NCBI GenBank assembly: GCA_045633505.1 | Contig: JAZQYK010000053.1 | Coordinates: forward strand, 1-18,467 | Direction of reading: 5' to 3' | Length of the DNA: 18,467 nucleotides | DNA from: Fimenecus sp045633505 | GTDB lineage: Bacteria > Bacillota > Clostridia > Oscillospirales > Acutalibacteraceae | Part shown: in pieces, positions 1-7,073 of the stretch | How the letters are laid out: every line of letters begins with the position of its first letter | Position numbering within the stretch: position 1 is the first letter of the stretch | Translations under genes and position numbers: made by a program | The notes under the pieces: model-generated | Database searches by the model: none | Told to the model about the DNA's origin: nothing | The model's input: the letters and a program-made list of their open reading frames with translations, nothing else

Positions 1-52
1 GACGGGAATCGATAACTTTGCTTTCTTCAAAGCCACAAAATGGACATCTCAT
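1..52 (-). CDS. nrdR: Transcriptional repressor NrdR, N-terminal fragment (runs off the left edge)
   Basis: Only 17 codons are inside the window. They read MRCPFCGFEESKVIDSR, which is the zinc-ribbon start of NrdR: C3-x2-C6 is the first half of the zinc site, and the K-V-I-D-S-R run is typical of the family. NrdR is an ATP/dATP-sensing repressor of ribonucleotide reductase genes. The ATG at 52-50 is chosen because AGGAG (62-66, complement) lies nine bases upstream and the residues match the family start. The gene has its own promoter, overlapped by two NrdR-box-like sites, so autoregulation is likely. The nrdD and nrdG genes about 9 kb away are its expected targets. The rest of the protein (ATP cone) is outside the window. 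Confidence 0.9.
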   Translation of the reverse strand, partial: MRCPFCGFEESKVIDSR

Positions 53-71
53 AAAAACATTCTCCTATATT

Positions 72-119
72 TTACTATATATAGTATTGTATCACACTTT
101 TAATCACAATGTAAAGTGT
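72..119 (-). promoter_or_regulatory. Tandem NrdR boxes over the nrdR promoter
   Basis: Two 16-bp sites at 72-87 and 104-119 each match 13 of 16 positions of the published NrdR-box consensus (acaCwAtATaTwGtgt). The first contains the perfect palindrome TACTATATATAGTA (73-86). They start 32 bp apart, about three helical turns, exactly the pitch of the pair upstream of nrdD. The distal box covers the -35 hexamer and the proximal one touches the -10 hexamer and start region, the expected arrangement for repression. The distal box ends one base before the stop codon of the isomerase-like gene. Confidence 0.75.
86..115 (-). promoter_or_regulatory. Promoter of nrdR
   Basis: On the minus strand TTTACA (115-110) and TACAAT (91-86) are separated by 18 bp. 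They lie between the stop of the isomerase-like gene and the nrdR ribosome site AGGAG. Both hexamers are one mismatch from consensus. Confidence 0.65.
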
Positions 120-902
120 TTAAAGCAATTTTTTAAGTTCATTCATAGCATTTGTAAGCTCATTATCACTTTCATATCCATTTTCATACAATTCAATGAT
201 ATAATCGCCCTGATAATTATGACTTTTCATCAAGTCAAAGAACTTTTTGAAATCAAAATTTCCGTTTTTACAAGGTACCAAGCAATCTTTCTCGTTGTTA
301 TGGTCACTTATATGAATATGCTTAATATATTTATGCAATTTATCAGCAAATTCAAAAGAATTTAATCCTGTTCTTATTGATTGTTTAATATCAAAGACCA
401 TGTTAAAATCGTCACCGATATATTCGCCCATACGAAGAAGAAATTCGGGACTTTCGCTTCGATAATGGACAACGTTTTCCTGACAGACCTGAAGCCCTTC
501 GGCTTTGCCCATACGGATTAGTTCACCAAAGCGGTCAAAGTATTCCTCATCAGTAATACTGCCCGGTTTTTTTATACCGTGCATAACAAGAATTTCAGCG
601 CCGAGAGTATGCATAACGTCAAAATGACGCTTGAATGAGGTCTCCTTTGCCTCAAAATATCTTCGTTTATATGAGCTGAAAAGATGATAAGACTCTGTAA
701 AAGACCCCATTGTGTGCACGGATGCTACTTTAACACCGTTTGACTTGCAGATTTCAGCCATATTCTTTACAAAATCGGGCTGAAACTCTGAATGAGCATT
801 CATAAAGATTTCAATTGTTTTTGCGCCCGTTTCACACGCTCTTATAACTGATTTTTCAGTTTCAAGAGGATAAAAACAAGCAGATGATAAGCCTATATCC
901 AT
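120..902 (-). CDS. Sugar phosphate isomerase/epimerase-like TIM-barrel protein
   Basis: A 260-residue protein of the xylose-isomerase-like / AP-endonuclease-2 TIM-barrel superfamily. Strand-end residues fit the usual divalent-metal site: E142 (in QEN), D171 (FDIKQ), H197 (HIHISD) and E237 (IIELYE); H63 and H108 are also at strand ends. Known relatives isomerise or epimerise keto-sugars, inositol derivatives or hydroxypyruvate, so the substrate cannot be named. The ATG at 902 has TAGGA eight bases upstream, overlapping the stop codon of the transglutaminase-like gene, with a nine-base gap. It is the last gene of the operon with the ATP-grasp, alpha-E and transglutaminase-like genes. That context suggests a role in supplying or processing the substrate of that system, which is inference. 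No clear intrinsic terminator follows; the next gene, nrdR, has its own promoter. Confidence 0.82.
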   Translation of the reverse strand: MDIGLSSACFYPLETEKSVIRACETGAKTIEIFMNAHSEFQPDFVKNMAEICKSNGVKVASVHTMGSFTESYHLFSSYKRRYFEAKETSFKRHFDVMHTLGAEILVMHGIKKPGSITDEEYFDRFGELIRMGKAEGLQVCQENVVHYRSESPEFLLRMGEYIGDDFNMVFDIKQSIRTGLNSFEFADKLHKYIKHIHISDHNNEKDCLVPCKNGNFDFKKFFDLMKSHNYQGDYIIELYENGYESDNELTNAMNELKKLL

Positions 903-911
903 AATTTATTC

Positions 912-1688
912 CTATCTTTTAGTTACCTTTAGCGATACCGTTTGTGTCTGCATTCCGCCGCCCGTTAAAAGTCCGCGGTTTATTCCGCAATCGGCAAAAT
1001 CACGACCACGGCTGATTATAATATAATTCTCATCGGCTAGGCGATTATTTGTAGGGTCAACACCATGCCAGTTGCCATTATGATAAACCTCAACCCAAGC
1101 GTGAGTTTCGCCTTCGCCCACCATCATTCCGACAACATATCTTGCAGGAATTTCAGCCTTACGAAGAAGTGCTAAAAGTATATGGGAATAATCCTGACAC
1201 ACACCAGCACCATTAAGAAGTGCTTCTTCTGCAGTAGTTATAACACTTGTTGAACCTGTTTTATACACAATATTAGCTCTTATTGCACGAGTGAACTTAA
1301 GTGCGGTATCAACAGCATCGTCAGAAATACCAATCTGGATACGGTCGAACATTTTATTAAGTTCAGCACCGCATTTTGTGTAATGAGTTGGGTATTTGTA
1401 AACGGGATTCAAGTCACTTTCAGGAGTAATATGTACCCCTGTATTTACAGTGCCCTCGACATTAACCGTAAATTCATTGTGCATTGTGACAATCCGGTCA
1501 GTAACGAGAATATTGCCGAAACCGTCCTTGGAATAAGTCAGTTCATTTTCAGGAAAAACCGTCACTTTAATATCGTCAATGTGCTGATTTTCACATTCCA
1601 ACGGAATACAACGGAGTGTGTAGCAATGCTTAATTACAGGCATTGAAAATTTAATTGACATATTATAAGAAAAATCTAAAACTGCCAT
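912..1688 (-). CDS. Transglutaminase-like cysteine protease/amidase (COG1305 type)
   Basis: A 258-residue protein. An N-terminal beta-rich region (about 1-115) resembles the bacterial transglutaminase N-terminal domain. A papain-fold transglutaminase core follows, with a visible triad: C164 (GAGVCQDYSH), H196 (GETHAW) and D211 (HGVDPTNN). There is no signal peptide, so it is probably cytoplasmic. Members linked to ATP-grasp and alpha-E genes are thought to hydrolyse or transfer an isopeptide or amide bond rather than to cross-link proteins; no substrate is established. ATG at 1688 with GGGAG about ten bases upstream. It begins two bases after the alpha-E stop codon, so the two are tightly coupled. 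M10 is a possible alternative start. Confidence 0.9.
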   Translation of the reverse strand: MAVLDFSYNMSIKFSMPVIKHCYTLRCIPLECENQHIDDIKVTVFPENELTYSKDGFGNILVTDRIVTMHNEFTVNVEGTVNTGVHITPESDLNPVYKYPTHYTKCGAELNKMFDRIQIGISDDAVDTALKFTRAIRANIVYKTGSTSVITTAEEALLNGAGVCQDYSHILLALLRKAEIPARYVVGMMVGEGETHAWVEVYHNGNWHGVDPTNNRLADENYIIISRGRDFADCGINRGLLTGGGMQTQTVSLKVTKR

Positions 1689-1690
1689 TT

Positions 1691-2377
1691 TTATATCACT
1701 CCCGTCACGAAAAGCTGAGCTAATTCATTCTGAATCGAATATTTATAGGGCAAATAGTCATCTTCCTCCAAAATCATTCGAGTAAGACGTTCAATTGAAT
1801 GAGAGTTAAATTCAACCCCTACCTTATAAAGTCTGTTAAGCATAATTGAAAACTCCTTGCGGAGTAATTCCAACGGATAATCAAGTCTTGTGTACAAATC
1901 AAGACGTTCAATACTTCGTCCAAATTTCAAAATATTTCTTGATGCTTCCGCCTCAATATTGTCATCCGCCGAGCCCCAAAACGCAAAAATCCAATCAGTA
2001 ACCTCTTGAACCTTAAGAAGTGGCGCATTACTGCTACTGCTTTTTTCCATAATATCAACGGCTAATTGAAGATATGACAAAGTATCGGAAGAAATCACAT
2101 TTCTCATTACAACTGCATTATCATAAGCATGCAGAAGGCTTGAATAAATTGATGCAGGGTCATTGGCATCAAATAAAAATGAGCTTATAAACTCCTGACG
2201 GCAGGAATAATTATTTGCAATTCCAAGACGACGGCAGAAATTTATATATTCCTCGTCGTTAATATCAATCATAATGTCATAACATTCGGTAAAGGCTTTA
2301 AGCGTTGTGAACACACGTTCAACATAACGACCAAGCCAGAATAAATTATCACTTGATTTTATCGAGATAATACCCAT
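1691..2377 (-). CDS. Alpha-E domain protein (COG2307/DUF403 type)
   Basis: A 228-residue, mostly helical protein. The opening segment (residues 5-30, including FWLGRYVER) is the hallmark of the alpha-E superfamily. The name comes from conserved glutamates in an all-helical fold whose biochemical role is not established. The family almost always sits beside a circularly permuted ATP-grasp ligase and a transglutaminase-like protein. This copy seems shorter than the roughly 300 residues I associate with many members, though it begins and ends cleanly. Its ATG overlaps the end of the ATP-grasp gene by 19 bases. GGAGGAGG lies about 12 bases upstream of the ATG, inside that gene, so translation is probably coupled. 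Confidence 0.9.
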   Translation of the reverse strand: MGIISIKSSDNLFWLGRYVERVFTTLKAFTECYDIMIDINDEEYINFCRRLGIANNYSCRQEFISSFLFDANDPASIYSSLLHAYDNAVVMRNVISSDTLSYLQLAVDIMEKSSSSNAPLLKVQEVTDWIFAFWGSADDNIEAEASRNILKFGRSIERLDLYTRLDYPLELLRKEFSIMLNRLYKVGVEFNSHSIERLTRMILEEDDYLPYKYSIQNELAQLFVTGVI

Positions 2378-3681
2378 GTGTCTTTAAAGCCTCCTCCTTG
2401 AGATGAATTTACAACGAAAGAGTTCGCATCCTTTGCAAAACGTGTAAGACCTGACTTCCACACAACAGGCTCCTCACCCATCAGCACGAACGCTCTCAAA
2501 TCAGCCTTTCTTTCGGTCGCAACGCCGTGTTCCACTACCTTTAAATCATTAAATTCAATGATTTCCTGAGCAATAAATCTTCTTGGCTCTTTTTGAATTG
2601 CCTTCTTTAATTCGTAAAGTCTTTCCAATGACAGTTCATTACCGAAGACAACGCCATAGCCACCTGATTCTGCAACATCTTTAACTACAAGTTTATGCAC
2701 ATTTTCAAGCACATATTTCATATCTTCTTCGTAGAATGGTAAATATGTAGGCGCATTTGATAAAATTGGTTCTTCACCAAGATAATACTTAATCATAGCA
2801 GGAACATAGTAGTAAATTCCCTTATCGTCAGCAACGGAGTTGCCCGGTGCATTAACAAGTGCCACGTTACCTGCTCTGTAAGCGTCCATTATATGAGGCA
2901 CACCCAAAAGCGAGTCTGCGCGGAAGGTCATCGGGTCCATAAAGTCATCGTTAATTCTGCGATAAACAGCGCCGACACGCTGACGTTTTCCCGAATATTC
3001 ACTGTAATAAAGCACGTTACCCTCAACAAACAAATCTTGTGGCGTTGCGAAAACTGAACCAGTTTTTTCGGCAAGATATGAGTGTTCAAAAAAGGCTGAG
3101 TTAAATCGTCCAGGAGTGAGCACTACATTTATTCCGCCCGTGTTTACATAATCGAGAGTTTTATGAAGCAAGTCACCATAATTACGGTTATCCACAACTC
3201 CATTTGCACGGAAGGTATCAGGACTTGCTCTGCGGCAAAGCTCACGGGCAATCATCGGGTATGATGCGCCCGACGGCACACGGAGATTATCTTCAAGCAC
3301 GTACCAACGCATATCGTTACCCTGAACTAAATCAATACCTGAAATATGAGCAAAAATATCCTTTGACGGCACTGCGCCCTCACATTCCATCATATATCCC
3401 GCTGCACCGTAAACAAACTCTTCAGGGATAATTTTATCTTTGATAATCTGCTTTTTGGTATAAATATCCTTCAAGAAAATATTGAGTGCCTTGACACGCT
3501 GTTTAAGACCGCGTTCAAGGTAGTCAAATTCATCCTTTGAAATAATGCGAGGTACAGCATCAAACGGAAACAACCTTTCATTGAAAACGTTGTTTTTATA
3601 GATGCCGAATTTAACACCGTAACGTGCTAAAAGTCGGTTGATTTCATCGGTATGTTCAATTAGTCCGTACAAATTTCTCAC
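2359..3681 (-). CDS. Circularly permuted ATP-grasp family ligase (COG2308 type)
   Basis: A 440-residue predicted ATP-dependent amide/peptide ligase of the circularly permuted ATP-grasp type. Family segments visible in order: FPFDAVPRII (38-47), VLEDNLRVPSG (128-138), VYRRINDDF (239-247), NAPGNSVADDK (277-287), VVKDVAESGGYG (332-343), DLRAFV (394-399) and the C-terminal SSQGGGFKDTWVL (426-438). ATP-grasp enzymes make an acyl-phosphate and couple it to an amine; substrates of this family are unknown. The GTG at 3681 has GGGA directly against it, which is poor spacing. A TTG at 3672 has GGGAG eight bases upstream and is a credible true start (437 residues). An in-frame TGA 12 bases upstream of the GTG rules out a longer form. 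First gene of the four-gene operon. Confidence 0.92.
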   Translation of the reverse strand: MRNLYGLIEHTDEINRLLARYGVKFGIYKNNVFNERLFPFDAVPRIISKDEFDYLERGLKQRVKALNIFLKDIYTKKQIIKDKIIPEEFVYGAAGYMMECEGAVPSKDIFAHISGIDLVQGNDMRWYVLEDNLRVPSGASYPMIARELCRRASPDTFRANGVVDNRNYGDLLHKTLDYVNTGGINVVLTPGRFNSAFFEHSYLAEKTGSVFATPQDLFVEGNVLYYSEYSGKRQRVGAVYRRINDDFMDPMTFRADSLLGVPHIMDAYRAGNVALVNAPGNSVADDKGIYYYVPAMIKYYLGEEPILSNAPTYLPFYEEDMKYVLENVHKLVVKDVAESGGYGVVFGNELSLERLYELKKAIQKEPRRFIAQEIIEFNDLKVVEHGVATERKADLRAFVLMGEEPVVWKSGLTRFAKDANSFVVNSSQGGGFKDTWVLSR

Positions 3682-3712
3682 TCCCGAAATTCAAATAGAA
3701 TTATACATTATA

Positions 3713-3741
3713 ATTATAGACTTTTTTTGCAGGGTTTTCTA
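3713..3741 (-). promoter_or_regulatory. Probable promoter of the ATP-grasp operon
   Basis: Three perfect TATAAT hexamers lie on the minus strand at 3718-3713, 3712-3707 and 3705-3700. The furthest upstream has a weak -35 (TAGAAA, 3741-3736; four of six) at a 17-bp spacing. The rest of the 146-bp gap up to the metallopeptidase gene holds only the terminator described next. Confidence 0.45.
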
Positions 3742-3795
3742 TTGATGAATGTGAAAAATAATTGCCCTTTTACTTGTTGAAGATATACAAAAGCA

Positions 3796-3824
3796 AGAAA
3801 AAAGACGGAAAAAATCCCGTCTTT
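3796..3824 (-). terminator. Intrinsic terminator after the HEYGH membrane protein gene
   Basis: Perfect 8-bp arms AAAGACGG (3801-3808) and CCGTCTTT (3817-3824) with an 8-nt loop. On the minus strand the stem runs into a run of six T. It lies four bases beyond the stop codon at 3828. Confidence 0.88.
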
Positions 3825-3827
3825 CAA

Positions 3828-4313
3828 TTATTTTGTTTCTGTTCTTTTCATTTTGGAGAATTTTTCGCCCCAGCTGTTTGCCCAGCTTTCACAATAAAGC
3901 TTGTAATATGAAACATTATTCTTTTCTCTGTATTTTGCAAAACAATTGCACCAAATCATTGACGGAATTGCAATTACAGGATAATAAAGAGGCCCAAGCA
4001 ACAAGCACTGCCATGTGTGACCATATTCGTGAATACGACAATTATAAAGCCATTCTTTTTTGACCTTTTCATCACGGATAAAAATAAATGTACCCATTGA
4101 AAGTCCGCCCTGTTTCCAAGGCATATAAACAATATTTGCATAACCGAATTTTTGATGGTCATATCCCATAATTTTAGTACAAATAAGATATGCAATACCA
4201 CCTACAATATTTACTGAAAGCCCCCATGTCCATTGTACAAAATAAAAGAACAAATCATACAACTTACTTCTCTTTACTGTTGGTGCAGTCTGATTAATAT
4301 CGATTTTCTCCAT
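3828..4313 (-). CDS. Small membrane protein with HEYGH zinc-metallopeptidase motif
   Basis: A 161-residue protein I cannot assign to a named family. It has an HExxH motif, H95-E96-Y97-G98-H99, followed by a hydrophobic stretch (about 101-124, GPLYYPVIAIPSMIW). Near the end, E142 (CESWANSW) or E150 could be the third zinc ligand, as in gluzincins. A further hydrophobic segment (about 20-48) lies before the motif, so the protein is probably membrane-bound with two segments. The ATG at 4313 starts two bases after the stop of the GPH symporter gene. Its ribosome site (AAGGTGA) lies inside the end of that gene, so the two are translationally coupled. A role in processing or quality control of the transporter or another membrane protein is inference only; a catalytically inactive HExxH protein is possible. 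Confidence 0.75.
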   Translation of the reverse strand: MEKIDINQTAPTVKRSKLYDLFFYFVQWTWGLSVNIVGGIAYLICTKIMGYDHQKFGYANIVYMPWKQGGLSMGTFIFIRDEKVKKEWLYNCRIHEYGHTWQCLLLGPLYYPVIAIPSMIWCNCFAKYREKNNVSYYKLYCESWANSWGEKFSKMKRTETK

Positions 4314-4315
4314 TT

Positions 4316-5977
4316 TTAATTCACCTTTTCCATTAGAAATTTTTTCTCTAATTCTTTTTCGATAAGAATAATATATTCACCATTCTCATTTTTATCAAGT
4401 GTATGGCCTTGTGTTTCATCATTGTCACGACCGAGCCATGTATCTTTAAGTTTCTGACCTGTAAGTTCCTCGCATTTTGCCTTTTCTTCAGGTGCAAGTG
4501 TTACACTACCATATTTATGTTTTGTGGCAATTGCGGCACGAATCATTGTATGGTCATCTTTTGTCATTTTAAAGTTTCTTAGAAGTATATAAGAAATTAA
4601 TGCACAAACCATTGGGATAACTGCAACACAAAGTCGGATACCGAAAATCGCAGCATCTGATTGCTCAACGAATTCAGTATTTTCCGCTTTTGTATCAAGA
4701 CCAAATCCACCTAAAATAAGTGTAACGATAAATGTGTTAATACCACCTGTAACCTGTTTCACCATTGTATTGCAGGTTGACACAACGCCTTCACGACGAC
4801 GTCCTGTAATAAGCTCATCAACATCAGTCAAATCAGGGAAAACATTGTTACAAACAAATCCGATACCGCTCATACCAAATGGATAGAAAATTACACCCAT
4901 AATCATTAAAATCAGCATAAAAATAGATTTTGGAGTATCCGGCTGACTTGCCTGAACTACAAGTGCAATTCCGAGACCTAAAATCATAAACGGAGTTACG
5001 ATTGTACCACACTTTTTCTTGCCATGTTTCATTGTGAGAGCATAGTTAAGCGGGAATGCTGCTGACTCGAAAACACCTGCAAATGTGTTGAACAGCGGAT
5101 AAAATCTGTACATATTTGCAAGGAAAGTTACATAATAAATGTAAGTTGTTGAGTAAAAACTTCTTGCGGTTTCCCAAAAAAAGCTAATTCCAAAATATTG
5201 TCTGAATGAACGGCTTTTGAAAACATCAACATATTCTTTAATAGCAAGTTTTAGGTCAAGTGGCTCATTTTTCATATCAAGTGAACTCGGTTCTTTAACT
5301 AACTTGAATGTGCCATAAATTGCAATGCTATACATACAAGCAAGAATTATGCCAGTTATGAAGAATGGTGTTTTTGAATCCTTTGTAAGACCATCTGACT
5401 GTCCAAAAATAGAAAGCATTATGAGAAGAATGATATATGATGGAATCATTCCTACAGAATTGAAAATATAGCTGACAGATGTATATTGTGTTCTTTTGTT
5501 ATATTCAGGTGCTAATTCAGGAAGCATCGCAGTGTGTGGTACTGCAATAATTGTGTAAGCTGTTTTGTAAAGCACGTAGGCAAACACGAAATATGCAACA
5601 GTCATATACGGATGCTTTTCACCGTCAAGTCCGAATGAATTCCAAAGCATTATGTATGAAACGAATACAATCGGAATACCCCACTTGAGATATACACGGT
5701 GACGGCCGTATTTTGAACGGGTACGGTCAGTAATAATGCCCATCAATGGGTCGTTGATACCGTCCCACACAACAGCAACCATTGTTATAAATCCTGCAAA
5801 TTCAATATCAAGTCCAACAACCCGAGTTAAATATATGCTAAAGTACATACTAATGATATACCCTGCACCGCCAATAAAAATATTGGTATAACAATAGTTA
5901 ACCATCGGCATAACGGTATCAAGAAACTTGCCCTCGACACCGATTGCTTTTTTAAATCTTTCGCCCAAAATTATCAC
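4316..5977 (-). CDS. GPH-family (MelB-like) sugar:cation symporter with C-terminal extension
   Basis: A 553-residue, 12-segment major-facilitator-type transporter of the glycoside-pentoside-hexuronide:cation symporter family. It shows the helix II cation motif W71-D72-G-I-N75-D76-P and the following loop D84-R-T-R-S-K-Y-G-R. The late GPH signature ELITGRRREG is also present. After the last membrane segment a polar tail of about 80 residues (acidic near DNDETQGH, then a charged end) extends beyond the usual length near 470. Substrate unknown. The GTG at 5977 has a weak ribosome site; a TTG at 5968 after AGAGTG is an alternative start. It is followed two bases later by the HEYGH gene and preceded by a consensus-like promoter. 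Confidence 0.88.
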   Translation of the reverse strand: MIILGERFKKAIGVEGKFLDTVMPMVNYCYTNIFIGGAGYIISMYFSIYLTRVVGLDIEFAGFITMVAVVWDGINDPLMGIITDRTRSKYGRHRVYLKWGIPIVFVSYIMLWNSFGLDGEKHPYMTVAYFVFAYVLYKTAYTIIAVPHTAMLPELAPEYNKRTQYTSVSYIFNSVGMIPSYIILLIMLSIFGQSDGLTKDSKTPFFITGIILACMYSIAIYGTFKLVKEPSSLDMKNEPLDLKLAIKEYVDVFKSRSFRQYFGISFFWETARSFYSTTYIYYVTFLANMYRFYPLFNTFAGVFESAAFPLNYALTMKHGKKKCGTIVTPFMILGLGIALVVQASQPDTPKSIFMLILMIMGVIFYPFGMSGIGFVCNNVFPDLTDVDELITGRRREGVVSTCNTMVKQVTGGINTFIVTLILGGFGLDTKAENTEFVEQSDAAIFGIRLCVAVIPMVCALISYILLRNFKMTKDDHTMIRAAIATKHKYGSVTLAPEEKAKCEELTGQKLKDTWLGRDNDETQGHTLDKNENGEYIILIEKELEKKFLMEKVN

Positions 5978-5998
5978 ACTCTTTTATAAAAATACTGC

Positions 5999-6055
5999 TA
6001 TAAATATACCATTTTATAGACACGTTGTCAAATTGAGAATGTGGTTATATTTATA
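5999..6055. repeat. Imperfect inverted repeat flanking the symporter -35 region
   Basis: TATAAATATACCA (5999-6011) and TGGTTATATTTATA (6042-6055) are inverted copies differing by one inserted base. They flank the -35 hexamer. The left arm includes the -10 hexamer. This could be a regulator-binding pair or chance in AT-rich DNA. Confidence 0.4.
6003..6031 (-). promoter_or_regulatory. Promoter of the GPH symporter - HEYGH operon
   Basis: Minus strand TTGACA (6031-6026), 17-bp spacer, TATATT (6008-6003), with a TGG extended -10. It starts about 26 bases upstream of the GTG start codon. The element TGGTATATTTATA here is identical over 13 bases to the -10 region of the PHP gene. Confidence 0.75.
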
Positions 6056-6111
6056 ATCGCAACGCAGTTCCGACACTCTGCATTTGTCCCCACAAACTAT
6101 AATTTGCATAC

Positions 6112-6137
6112 AAAAAAAGCACTCGTAATGAGTGCTT
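6112..6137 (-). terminator. Intrinsic terminator after trxB
   Basis: Perfect 8-bp arms AAGCACTC (6117-6124) and GAGTGCTT (6130-6137) with a 5-nt loop. On the minus strand seven T follow. It lies 12 bases past the stop of the thioredoxin-reductase-like gene. It closes the nrdD-trxB unit. Confidence 0.92.
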
Positions 6138-6149
6138 AATTTTATTTAA

Positions 6150-7061
6150 CTATTTAAGTGAATCTACAACTCTGCAAGCTGCAAGGGCTGCCACCGCGCC
6201 GTCCGCAGTTGCCGTTGTAACCTGGCGGATTGCTTTTGTACGGCAATCCCCTGCTACAAAAATTCCCGTTTGCGCATTTTCCGGCAAACAATCTTCACCT
6301 GAGATTACGTAACCGTAGTCATTGAGCTGAACGTTTGACTTGAACGGCTCGTTTTCAGGTTGTTGACCGATTGCAACAAAGACACCGTCAACTAAAAGTT
6401 CATTTTTTTCACCTTTAGTGTCAAGCATTAAGCCCTTAAACTCTGTATCCCCAAGAATTTCTGCAACTGTTGTGCCGAGAATTACTTCGATATTTTCTTT
6501 TTCGTTCACTGCATTTTGAAGTGCCTGTTCACCTGTAAGAAAATCGAGATTTTGAACAACGTAAACCTTTGTGCAAATGTCAGAAAGCATTACTGCCTCT
6601 TGCAAAGCGGTGTTACCGCCACCAACGATTGCAACGGTTTGATTTCTGTAAAATGCACCGTCGCAAACGGCACAGTATGAAATTCCTTCGCCTGTAAAGT
6701 CGTTTTCTTTTGGAAGACCTAACTGTCTGTGGTGTGAGCCAGTTGCAATAATAACCGTCTTGCCCTTAAACTCGCCACCTTCAGTTGTTACAGTAAAATC
6801 ACCTGTGCTACCGGAAATACCGGTAACACAGTCCATTTCGATTTCCGCCCCTTGACCGAGCACTTGTTCAATGAGCTTATCTGCAAATTCAACGCCGCTC
6901 ATCACTGCAAAGCCAGGGTAATTTTCAACTCTTGGTGAATGAGTAATCTGTCCGCCAAAGGTTGATTTTTCAATAACGAGAACAGATTTTTCTGCTCGTC
7001 TTGCATAAAGTGCGGCAGTAAGCCCCGCAGGACCTGCACCCACAACGATTATATCGTACAT
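6150..7061 (-). CDS. trxB: Thioredoxin-reductase-like FAD disulfide oxidoreductase with atypical NAD(P) motif
   Basis: A 303-residue flavoprotein. The N-terminal FAD motif is GAGPAG (8-13). The redox-active pair is C130-A-V-C133-D. The second nucleotide-binding glycine motif is GGGNTALQEA (147-156), and the late FAD motif is VAGDC. The segment where NADPH-dependent TrxB has HRRxxxR instead reads QNLDFLT (170-176), so none of the three arginines that bind the 2'-phosphate is present. NADH, ferredoxin or another donor is therefore possible. It starts 12 bases after nrdD, and its ribosome site (AAGGAG) overlaps the nrdD stop codon. Co-transcription with an NrdD that carries a redoxin domain points to a job in re-reducing that reductase. 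Confidence 0.93.
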   Translation of the reverse strand: MYDIIVVGAGPAGLTAALYARRAEKSVLVIEKSTFGGQITHSPRVENYPGFAVMSGVEFADKLIEQVLGQGAEIEMDCVTGISGSTGDFTVTTEGGEFKGKTVIIATGSHHRQLGLPKENDFTGEGISYCAVCDGAFYRNQTVAIVGGGNTALQEAVMLSDICTKVYVVQNLDFLTGEQALQNAVNEKENIEVILGTTVAEILGDTEFKGLMLDTKGEKNELLVDGVFVAIGQQPENEPFKSNVQLNDYGYVISGEDCLPENAQTGIFVAGDCRTKAIRQVTTATADGAVAALAACRVVDSLK

Positions 7062-7073
7062 TCTGAAAACTCC

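Noticed and set aside
94..119. Stem ACACTTT/AAAGTGT as a terminator of the isomerase-like gene
   Set aside because: Seven-bp stem with a 12-nt loop and no T run on the minus strand; the sequence is better explained by the distal NrdR box.
18..365. Open frame of 115 codons on the plus strand
   Set aside because: It lies antisense to nrdR and the isomerase-like gene, has no ribosome site, and its residues look like the reverse complement of coding sequence.
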